Source: JAAYZQ01 sp041300865
Lineage (GTDB): Bacteria; Chloroflexota; Anaerolineae; JAAYZQ01
DNA length: 41,402 nt
Assembly: GCA_041300865.1 (NCBI GenBank)
Contig: JBFYTF010000030.1
Coordinates: 1-41,402, forward strand
Direction: 5' to 3'
A model generated the notes under the pieces. The model searched no databases, was not told where the DNA came from, and worked only from the letters and a program-made list of their open reading frames with translations. Below are positions 15,155-22,015 of this stretch, in pieces. A program made the translations under genes and the position numbers. How positions within the stretch are numbered: position 1 is the first letter of the stretch; each line of letters opens with the position of its first letter.

Positions 15155-17089
15155 CTAGTACGACCAGACCTGGATGCGGCTGTTCTTCCTGTCGGCGATG
15201 TACAACCGGCCGGTGCGATCCAGGGCAATGTCTCCCGGAAAGTTGAACTGCCCGTCTCCCGTTCCCCAGTCGCCAAAGGCGTACACAAAGCGGGGCTCAG
15301 GTCCGGAAACGTCGTATACCTTCACGGCTTGCTGCACCGCGTCGACGACGTGCAGGCGGTCCCGCCCGTCTATAGCCGCGCCGCGAGGCAGGCTGAGGGC
15401 AGCCTCGCCGACACCCCGTCCAAACGTGAACAGGAAGGTTCCCTGCTGGTCCCACACGGAAATGCGCCCATTGTTGCCGTCCGTGACATAGATCCGCCCT
15501 TGTGAATCGGCGACGGCGGTGTTCGGAAACAGGAGTTGTTCCCGCCCCTGGCCCTGTGTGCCAAAGGTGAACTCGGGCGGGTCAAACTCCAGCCAGTTGG
15601 CCGCCAGCATCATCTCTCCCGGAAATTGGCGCACAAGGTGCTGGCCTTCGGCCACATTGGTCAACAGCATCGTTCCCTGTCCATCCAGGCGGACCCCCAG
15701 TGGCGCCCAACCCGCCGCGTTTGGGGCCGGGAACACCTCTGCGCCCCGACCGGCTTCCTGGTAGAGCACGGAGCCTCCAAACCCGTTGTAGGCTACGGCG
15801 CCATCCGGCTCCAGGCCGGCTGCCTGTTCGGACACGTATTCGCTCAAGGTCAGATCCGGGCCGAGAAGCGCATCGAGCATCTGTCCGCCGGCGTCATAGA
15901 CAAACACCGCACGCTGCAGGCGGTCGGTCACGTAAACGCGACCCACCGGGTCAACAGCCAGGTACACCGGCGCCCGTTCGGCCGGCTGTGTGTAGGGCGG
16001 CGACAAGGAGTCCAGAAAGTAACCATCCCGATCCAGGACCTTGACCTCGCGCTGTCCGCCGCTCTCGGCCACATAGATCCGCTCGCCATCTGCTGACACC
16101 GCAACGCCAACTGGCAGCTCGACGCCATAGATCGAGAACAGGTAGTGCGGCTTGTAGTTCACGTCGACGGGCAGAGGGAGGAGGTCGGGCAGCGGGCCGG
16201 GCCACAACAGGTAGCGGCCAAGAATCGCTCCTGACCCAATCAGCAGCAGAACCAGTGCCCCGAGGGTGAGCAGCCGCCTGCGAAACCTTCTCTTCTCCAA
16301 CGCCAGGGCGGCGGCGCCGTCGTGTTCCAGCCCTTCGCCCGTGGCGGCGCCTTTGCCCTCTGTCGCCGCGAGGGCCACCGGGCTTGCCGCGGGCGGTTCC
16401 TCTTCCCCCCCGCCAGGCGGTGCCTCGCCTTCGGCCGGCTGTTCACCATCCACAGCCTGGTCTGCCCCGGGCAAGGGCTCGTCCGGGGCACCTTCCCCCT
16501 GTGCTGCTGCCACAGCAGCGGCCGCGACGGCCGCATGCTCCTCCCGGGTTGGCTGTTCCTCTTTTTCCCCAGCAGCAGGGACGTGGGCCGGCGGCTCGTC
16601 AGGGGCTGCTTCAGCCTCGTCGGCGCCGGCAGCGGCGACAACGGCCAGAGCCCCCTCCTGGGCCTGCCCTTGCGCTCCGGCAGCAGCGGCCTCCCCGGTT
16701 GCTCCCTTGTCTTCTTCCCGGCGGGCCGCCTCAGCCTCGGCTGCTTGCTCTTCGGCCTCAACAGCATCGACCTCGTCCGGGACTGCTGCCTCCTGCGCAG
16801 TCGCCACAGGGGCATCGCCCGCCGGCGGCTCGTCCGCGGGCGGCTCCTCGTCCGGCACATCGACGACCGCCTCGGCCATGGCTGCTTCCTCTTCCTCGGC
16901 GGGCCTGGCTTCGTCCCCGGCGGCTGCGGACCCACCGGCAAGGGCCGCCTCGGAGACGTCGCCTGCCACGCCGGGTACCGTTTCCACGGCTGCCGCCGGG
17001 CTCTCGGCAGGAGAGGTCGTGCTGTCGACCGGCGCTGCATCGCGCCCGGCGAGAGGTGCGTTGCCGTCAGTCCTTTTCTTCGGCATCAT
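15155..17089 (-). CDS. Membrane-anchored NHL-repeat beta-propeller with long acidic N-terminal arm
   Basis: The 644-residue protein has three parts. Residues 1 to about 260 are a Glu/Ala/Pro/Gly-rich low-complexity arm. A basic patch (RRFRRR, about 265-270) and one membrane helix (about 271-290) follow, so the arm should be cytoplasmic. Residues of about 310-644 form NHL-type repeats (VAVSADGERIYVAESG, LAVDPVGRVYVTD, AVADSQGRIYVTDGNNGRISVWD, IALDRTGRLYIADRKNSRIQVW), consistent with a six-bladed extracellular propeller. NHL propellers are usually protein-binding scaffolds; beside multiheme cytochromes one may organise the complex. ATG at 17089, with a second ATG next to it, lies 4 nt after the TPR gene stop. 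Confidence 0.85.
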   Translation of the reverse strand: MMPKKRTDGNAPLAGRDAAPVDSTTSPAESPAAAVETVPGVAGDVSEAALAGGSAAAGDEARPAEEEEAAMAEAVVDVPDEEPPADEPPAGDAPVATAQEAAVPDEVDAVEAEEQAAEAEAARREEDKGATGEAAAAGAQGQAQEGALAVVAAAGADEAEAAPDEPPAHVPAAGEKEEQPTREEHAAVAAAAVAAAQGEGAPDEPLPGADQAVDGEQPAEGEAPPGGGEEEPPAASPVALAATEGKGAATGEGLEHDGAAALALEKRRFRRRLLTLGALVLLLIGSGAILGRYLLWPGPLPDLLPLPVDVNYKPHYLFSIYGVELPVGVAVSADGERIYVAESGGQREVKVLDRDGYFLDSLSPPYTQPAERAPVYLAVDPVGRVYVTDRLQRAVFVYDAGGQMLDALLGPDLTLSEYVSEQAAGLEPDGAVAYNGFGGSVLYQEAGRGAEVFPAPNAAGWAPLGVRLDGQGTMLLTNVAEGQHLVRQFPGEMMLAANWLEFDPPEFTFGTQGQGREQLLFPNTAVADSQGRIYVTDGNNGRISVWDQQGTFLFTFGRGVGEAALSLPRGAAIDGRDRLHVVDAVQQAVKVYDVSGPEPRFVYAFGDWGTGDGQFNFPGDIALDRTGRLYIADRKNSRIQVWSY

Positions 17090-17093
17090 CCCG

Positions 17094-18056
17094 TCAGTGT
17101 TGCATCTCGGCCGCTGCCTGGATCCGGCCGAGTGCCTGTTGGGCAGCAAAGTCGCCGGGGTCCAGCTCAAGCGTCCGTCGAACCGCCGCCAGGGCCGGCT
17201 GCAGGTGTCCCATTTCCTCGTACGATAGGCCCAGGCCCAAGAACGCGGGGGCAAAGCCGGGCAACGCCCGCGACGCCCGTTCGAGATGGGACACCGCCGC
17301 CGGGTAGTCCTGCTGGCAGAAGGCTACCATCCCCTCGGCATAGGCCAGCTGGTCCACACGGTTCAGCGCCGCGTAGCCGGCCGCCATGGCGCGGTAGACC
17401 TCCTCAAAATCTGGTACCAGACGCACCGCCTGCCCGTATCGTTCCAGGGCAAGCTCAGGCTTCCCGTCCGCGGCAAGCGCCAGCCCGAGCTGGTACAGTG
17501 CATCCGCGTCTACCGGGCTGATGAGCAGGGCGGCTTCCAGCTGTGGGATCGCTTCGGCAGGCCGCTCCAACTTCACGTAGCTCTCGCCCAGGTAATAGTA
17601 GGCCGCCTCAAGTGCCGTGTCGCTGCGGGCCATCGGTCCATCCTTGCGCAGGGCCACGAAGCGATGCAGGGGTGCCAGGGCCGCCTCCGGGCGACCTAGC
17701 TGGATGTGACCCATGCCCGCGATGAGCAGGGCGCCCGCATTGTATGGATACTGGCGCAGTACCTGGTCGGCTTGTTCCACTGCTTCGGCGTGCCACCCCG
17801 CCCGCAGATACGACTCGGCCAGTGCTATTCGCAGCTGCGGGTCCTGGGGCTCGTGCACGACTGCGTCTTCCAACTGCTCGATGTCCCGCTCGACGGGCGG
17901 TTGCTCCTCGGCATGCAGGTAGCGATCCGAAACATAGTAGCCGGCAAAGGTCAGCAGTACGACGAGCAACAGGCCAAGCACGATCCAGATGGCCCGCTGG
18001 ATGGCCTGGCTGCTCGCCAGTGTGGCATTGTTGGCGCCGTGGTTGGTGACTCGCAT
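17094..18056 (-). CDS. Membrane-anchored TPR protein
   Basis: The 320-residue protein has one N-terminal membrane helix (about residues 22-44) and then tetratricopeptide repeats: PQLRIALAESYLRAGWHAEAVEQAD, AGALLIAGMGHIQLGRPEAALAP, EAAYYYLGESYVKLERPAEAIPQLE, ADALYQLGLALAADGKPELALERYG and a final FAPAFLGLGLSYEEMGHLQPALAAV. TPRs mediate protein contacts. A membrane TPR protein between multiheme cytochrome genes may serve in heme attachment (compare the TPR domain of CcmI) or in complex assembly; both are inference. It lies 8 nt after the NapC-like gene and 4 nt before the NHL gene, so tight cotranscription is likely. Confidence 0.85.
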   Translation of the reverse strand: MRVTNHGANNATLASSQAIQRAIWIVLGLLLVVLLTFAGYYVSDRYLHAEEQPPVERDIEQLEDAVVHEPQDPQLRIALAESYLRAGWHAEAVEQADQVLRQYPYNAGALLIAGMGHIQLGRPEAALAPLHRFVALRKDGPMARSDTALEAAYYYLGESYVKLERPAEAIPQLEAALLISPVDADALYQLGLALAADGKPELALERYGQAVRLVPDFEEVYRAMAAGYAALNRVDQLAYAEGMVAFCQQDYPAAVSHLERASRALPGFAPAFLGLGLSYEEMGHLQPALAAVRRTLELDPGDFAAQQALGRIQAAAEMQH

Positions 18057-18064
18057 CGTGTTTC

Positions 18065-19582
18065 CTAAGGCCTGGTGACGATGCCGCCTGGGTGGCAGCG
18101 GCTGCAGAGGATGGCTTGGTGGCAGTTGTAGCACACCTGGTCTCCGGTTCGGCGATACTCTTCCGAGTGTGTAAACAGCATGTCAGGCGGATGGGAAAGG
18201 CCGTGACAGGCCTCATTCTGGCAAAACCCCTGCCCGTGACACTGGTAGCACTCTTCGCGCTCGGCGTCCGTCGTCGTCCGGTGCTCGACCGTGAACGCAA
18301 AGTCGGAGTGTGACTCTGGTGCGGCGCCGACGATGACCGGCGCTTCCACCAGCATCGCGCTGCCGCGGCCGACGATGGGCACGGTGTGGCATTCGTTACA
18401 CGCCACGCTGATCACCTCCACCTCGTTTCCGGCGGGATCGACCAGGGCGTGTTTGTCGTCGTGGCAGCGGAAGCAGCCCAGGAATGGTGAGTGCACCTCG
18501 TTGTCGGGGTTGGTTTCCCAGTTGAGGGCCATATCCGGGAAATTGGTCTCCTGGTACAGCTCTTTCAAGACGTTGATGGCAGCATAGATCTCGCGTCGAT
18601 GGTTGTCGTAGGCGTCGGGATAGTTCGCCTGGTAGTAGCCAGCCAATCCGTCCATGGCTTCCATAGCGTCGTCCATGCTCGCATACGAGGGCGTGAGGAC
18701 CTCGATGGCCTTGGCCCGAATATATGGCAGTTCAGCCGAAATCTGGCCTACCGTGAGGGCCTCGTCCACAAGGTCATCGGGCGCAGGGATCAGGTGTGCT
18801 GAGCGGTTGTGGCAGTCGATGCAGTCCATCTCGCGCACCTTGCCCTCGGCGCGGGCTTCCTCGACGAACGAAGTCTGAGCCATGCCCAACATATCGCGGG
18901 CATAGTACTCTTTCAGAGTGCCGTCTTCCTGTTCGGCGCCGACCCAAAGGATCACCTGCCGCTGCTCGTCGGCGGGGATATAGTAAACAGGATTGGTGAT
19001 GTGCCAGTGGATGCCGTCGCTGATGCCGGTGCTCTGCTGCCAGCCGCCCATCTTGAGAATGATGGTTGACTGGAGTGGCGTGTTGGCCTCGTCGTTGTCA
19101 TAGTGGTAGATCGTCTTGATGATGTTGTCCGTGTAGGAGTTGGGCATGTGACACTCTTCGCACGTCTCGCGAGCGGGCCGAAGGTTCTCCACGGGGCTCT
19201 TGATGGGACGTTCGTAGCTGTCGGTGACTATGTAATAGAGGCTCTTCATGCCATCGGCCTTGGCCTGCACGAAATAGGAGGCACCGCCCCCAATGTGGCA
19301 CTCCACGCAGTCGACGTTGGCATGCGGCGAGGACTGGTACCGGACATGGACAGAGTTCATGGGGTGGCAGAGCGCGCCACAGAACTCGGAGCTTTCGGAC
19401 CAATGGAAGGCCTTCAGCCCGCCATAAACAGCTCCCGCCCCGAGGATGCTAAAGAGAACGAGTCCCAGCACGACATTGCGCCGGTGCCTGCGCTGGCTCA
19501 AATCAACCGCAATGCGCGGCCAGCGCAGTCGGCGGCGGCGCTCGTCTGCAGCCTGCCCCGGCAGGCCCTTCTCTCCGGTCAT
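18065..19582 (-). CDS. NapC/NirT-type membrane multiheme cytochrome c, up to ten hemes
   Basis: The 505-residue protein has a basic N-terminus, one membrane helix (about 36-56), then FCGALCHPM (heme site 68-73, CX3CH) and SPHANVDCVECH, the arrangement of the NapC/NrfH quinol dehydrogenase family. Further sites are CEECH, CIDCH, CFRCH, CNECH, CYQCH, CQNEACH (CX4CH), CYNCH and CSRCH: eight CXXCH and two variant sites. Typical NapC/NrfH proteins have four hemes and about 200 residues; this one is far longer and more like inner-membrane cytochromes of extracellular electron transfer (for example ImcH of Geobacter). Family knowledge suggests it takes electrons from menaquinol. The ATG at 19582 is preferred to the TTG at 19585. 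It is the first gene of the cluster. Confidence 0.88.
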   Translation of the reverse strand: MTGEKGLPGQAADERRRRLRWPRIAVDLSQRRHRRNVVLGLVLFSILGAGAVYGGLKAFHWSESSEFCGALCHPMNSVHVRYQSSPHANVDCVECHIGGGASYFVQAKADGMKSLYYIVTDSYERPIKSPVENLRPARETCEECHMPNSYTDNIIKTIYHYDNDEANTPLQSTIILKMGGWQQSTGISDGIHWHITNPVYYIPADEQRQVILWVGAEQEDGTLKEYYARDMLGMAQTSFVEEARAEGKVREMDCIDCHNRSAHLIPAPDDLVDEALTVGQISAELPYIRAKAIEVLTPSYASMDDAMEAMDGLAGYYQANYPDAYDNHRREIYAAINVLKELYQETNFPDMALNWETNPDNEVHSPFLGCFRCHDDKHALVDPAGNEVEVISVACNECHTVPIVGRGSAMLVEAPVIVGAAPESHSDFAFTVEHRTTTDAEREECYQCHGQGFCQNEACHGLSHPPDMLFTHSEEYRRTGDQVCYNCHQAILCSRCHPGGIVTRP

Positions 19583-19804
19583 CAATTCCGAGTCCCCCTT
19601 TGGCCAGAAATGAATGGCAAGTCTAACCCGATTCGCGGGAGTCTGGTCACGTTTCGTCGATTTTTTGTGTTCTCAACCAGCCTGGGCGACGCAAAACTAC
19701 CCGTCCAGTCGAATGGACGCGCTACCATCAAGACGGCTATCGGGGCAAAAGGTTACGGGTGACTCGGTGCGAAATAAGGACTCTTCCGGATGTGGCCGGT
19801 TCGG
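19583..19804. other. Gap between prmC and the cytochrome cluster
   Basis: This 222-nt gap must hold the cytochrome promoter, but I cannot find a good consensus -35/-10 pair, unlike at most genes here. It holds an inverted repeat CGTCCA (19702-19707) / TGGACG (19714-19719). On the minus strand this is followed by GGTAGTTTTG, so it may be a weak terminator for prmC or an operator for the cytochrome genes. Lack of a consensus promoter would fit activator-dependent expression. Confidence 0.4.
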
Positions 19805-20662
19805 CTACGTCTGGACGACCACCAGCCGGTCCAGCCGGGCATAGTCCTGGAGGACGTCAATCCGGGCCTGGGGAAAGTGCTCGGCGGCCAGTGCCCGCGC
19901 CGCGGGCCCCTGCTGGGCGCCGATCTCGATCAAGATCGTACCGCCAGGCCGCAGGTGGGGACCGGCCGTGGCCAGGAGCCGGCGGATCACCTCCAGCCCG
20001 CCGGGACCTCCGTCCAGCGCACCGCGGGGCTCGTGCTCGCGGATCTCGGGGGCCAATGCGTCCCACTCCTCGCTGCCCACGTAGGGCAGGTTGGCGGCAA
20101 TGAGGTCCACCGCCTCGGGCAGCGGCTCCAGGAGATTGCCCAGCAGGCACCTGACGCGCTTCTCTACTCCGTGCCGCTGAGCGTTTTTCGCTGTGACTGC
20201 CAGAGAGTTCGCCGACTCGTCAAGGGCATAGATCGTGGCGGCCGGCAGGTGCACGGCCAGGGCCACCGCGATGGCTCCGCTGCCGGCGCCCACATCGGCA
20301 ACGAGGAGCTGGTCCGGCGGATTCCCGAGCCGCCGGACCAGTTCCAGCCCTCGCTCCACGAGCAGCTCGGTTTCAGGCCGCGGGATCAACACACGGGGAT
20401 CGACGGCCAGCTCCAGGCCGAAAAATTCGCGCTCGCCGGTGATGTAGGCCAGAGGCTCGCGCTGCGCCCGCCGGCCCGCCAGGTCTCGAAAGCGTGTCAC
20501 CTCTTTGGGTGTCAGCTGCCGCTCTGGGTGGGCCAGCACCCAGGCCCGGTTGGTACCCACGGCGTGGGCCAAAAGCAGCTCGGCCTCAAGGCGGGGTGAT
20601 TCGACCCCCTCGCGGTCCAGGGCCTGCACTGCCTCGCGCACCGCCTGCCGGACCTCGATCAT
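19805..20662 (-). CDS. prmC: Peptide chain release factor N5-glutamine methyltransferase
   Basis: The 285-residue PrmC/HemK protein has the N-terminal helical domain (AREAVQAL..RLEAELLLAHAVG), a linker with EREFFGLELAVDPRVLIPRPETELLVE, SAM motif I ADVGAGSGAIAVALA and the catalytic NPPY-type motif. The last reads NLPY (191-194), with Leu instead of the usual first Pro. It methylates the Gln of the GGQ motif in release factors. It starts 9 nt after the stop of prfA, its substrate gene, the classic arrangement. The NLPY variant is unusual, but Asn and Pro-Tyr are kept, so activity is expected. Confidence 0.93.
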   Translation of the reverse strand: MIEVRQAVREAVQALDREGVESPRLEAELLLAHAVGTNRAWVLAHPERQLTPKEVTRFRDLAGRRAQREPLAYITGEREFFGLELAVDPRVLIPRPETELLVERGLELVRRLGNPPDQLLVADVGAGSGAIAVALAVHLPAATIYALDESANSLAVTAKNAQRHGVEKRVRCLLGNLLEPLPEAVDLIAANLPYVGSEEWDALAPEIREHEPRGALDGGPGGLEVIRRLLATAGPHLRPGGTILIEIGAQQGPAARALAAEHFPQARIDVLQDYARLDRLVVVQT

Positions 20663-20671
20663 GGCTGTGCG

Positions 20672-21742
20672 TCACTCACCGATGGCCTGCAGGCGCTCTG
20701 CCTGGTCCGTCGTCGCCAGCTCGTCCATGAACTCGTCCAGGTCGCCGTTCATGATGCTCTCCAGGCGGTGGATCGTCAGGCTGATGCGGTGGTCTGTCAC
20801 CCGGTTTTGCGGATAGTTGTAGGTGCGGATCTTTTCGCTGCGCTCGCCCGAGCCCACCTGGAGGCGGCGCGCCTCGCCTCGCTCCTCCGTCTGCCGCTCT
20901 TGCTCGGCCTCGTACAGGCGGGCGCGGAGCACAGCCATGGCCCGCTCCCGGTTTTGAGTCTGGCTCCGCTCACTTTCAGAGGCGGCGACGATGCCCGTGG
21001 GCTTGTGGGTGATACGGACTGCGGTGGCATTCTTTTGCATATGCTGCCCGCCGGGACCTGAGGAGATATAGACGTCTACGTCGAGGTCGGTCGGGTTGAT
21101 TTCGATCTCCACGTCGTCGATCTCGGGCAGCACGGCTACCGTAGCCGTGGAAGTGTGGATCCGGCCCTGGGCCTCGGTGGCCGGCACGCGCTGCACGCGG
21201 TGCACGCCGCTTTCGTACTTGAGACGAGAATAGGCACCTTTGCCGGCGATCTCGAACACGACCTCTTTGAAGCCGCCGACACCCGTGTCGTGAAAGTCGA
21301 TCATGTCGGTCTTCCAGCGATGCGCCTCGGCGTAGCGGGTGTACATGCGGTACAGGTCGGCGGCGAACAGGCCCGCCTCGTCACCGCCTGTTCCCGCCCG
21401 GATCTCCATGATGACGTTCTTTTCGTCGTTGGGGTCGCGCGGCAGGAGCAGCAGGCGCAGCCGCGCATAGAGGGCCTCCATTTCGGCCTCGATGCGCCCT
21501 ACCTCCTGGGCGGCCATCTCCCGCGTGTCCTCGTCCTCTTCCATGTCCCGGAGGGCCCGGGTGTCGCTCAGCTCGGCTTCCAGCGCGTTGTAGCGGCGAT
21601 AGGCCTGCACCATCTCCTCGAGCTCGGACTGCTCCTGGGCATACTCGGACACCTTGACGTGGTCCATCACCACTGCGGGATCGCCCATGAGGGCATTCAA
21701 CTCTTCGTAGCGTTCGTCGATCAGTTTGAGCTTTTCCAGCAC
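20672..21742 (-). CDS. prfA: Peptide chain release factor 1
   Basis: The 356-residue protein has the GGQ motif at 231-233 (SSGPGGQHMQKNATAVRITH), the RF1 anticodon-like tripeptide PAT in RVQRVPATEAQGRIHTS, and the usual N-terminal helical domain. RF1 releases peptides at UAA and UAG. The GTG at 21742 is preferred over the longer in-frame start because GAAGGAG lies 8 nt before it and the resulting N-terminus (MLEKLKLIDERYEEL) matches the family. It is expressed from the promoter at 21802-21830 and followed by prmC. Its presence means UAG should be an efficient stop here, which matters for the interrupted S1 gene at 35211. Confidence 0.96.
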   Translation of the reverse strand: MLEKLKLIDERYEELNALMGDPAVVMDHVKVSEYAQEQSELEEMVQAYRRYNALEAELSDTRALRDMEEDEDTREMAAQEVGRIEAEMEALYARLRLLLLPRDPNDEKNVIMEIRAGTGGDEAGLFAADLYRMYTRYAEAHRWKTDMIDFHDTGVGGFKEVVFEIAGKGAYSRLKYESGVHRVQRVPATEAQGRIHTSTATVAVLPEIDDVEIEINPTDLDVDVYISSGPGGQHMQKNATAVRITHKPTGIVAASESERSQTQNRERAMAVLRARLYEAEQERQTEERGEARRLQVGSGERSEKIRTYNYPQNRVTDHRISLTIHRLESIMNGDLDEFMDELATTDQAERLQAIGE

Positions 21743-21801
21743 GGGTAGAACTCCTTCGGATTGGACAGGGTACGGCGGCAAGCCATGCCCTGCCTGCCGC
21801 C

Positions 21802-21830
21802 ATCATACGGCAAAACCCGACTGCCGTCAA
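21802..21830 (-). promoter_or_regulatory. Sigma70-type promoter for prfA-prmC
   Basis: On the minus strand TTGACG (21830-21825), 17 bp, TATGAT (21807-21802). The predicted start near 21795 leaves a leader of about 50 nt before the GTG at 21742. Confidence 0.82.
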
Positions 21831-21959
21831 GGCGCTGGCGCCGCAAGACAGCCATACAGGTCTCCCTCAAGGCCCTGCCGAGGCGAGGTTGCCCGCCACA
21901 TTGGGGGGGCGGGCCGGCTGCCGGCACGCCGGCTGATAGGCCTACCTCCCGGTTGCCGC

Positions 21960-21988
21960 TTGCCCCGGGGCATTTCCTGGAGTATAAT
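21960..21988 (+). promoter_or_regulatory. Sigma70-type promoter for the glycosyltransferase-like gene
   Basis: TTGCCC (21960-21965), 17 bp, TATAAT (21983-21988). The expected transcript start near 21995 lies 20 nt before the GTG at 22016. This supports that GTG rather than the longer in-frame start far upstream. Confidence 0.75.
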
Positions 21989-22015
21989 ACGCCCAACCTT
22001 GGCGCGGAGCAAGAG

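Noticed and set aside
16266..17521. Several plus-strand open frames opposite the NHL and TPR genes
   Set aside because: They translate into Ala/Ser- or Arg/Pro-rich low-complexity sequence caused by the repetitive acidic arm on the other strand.
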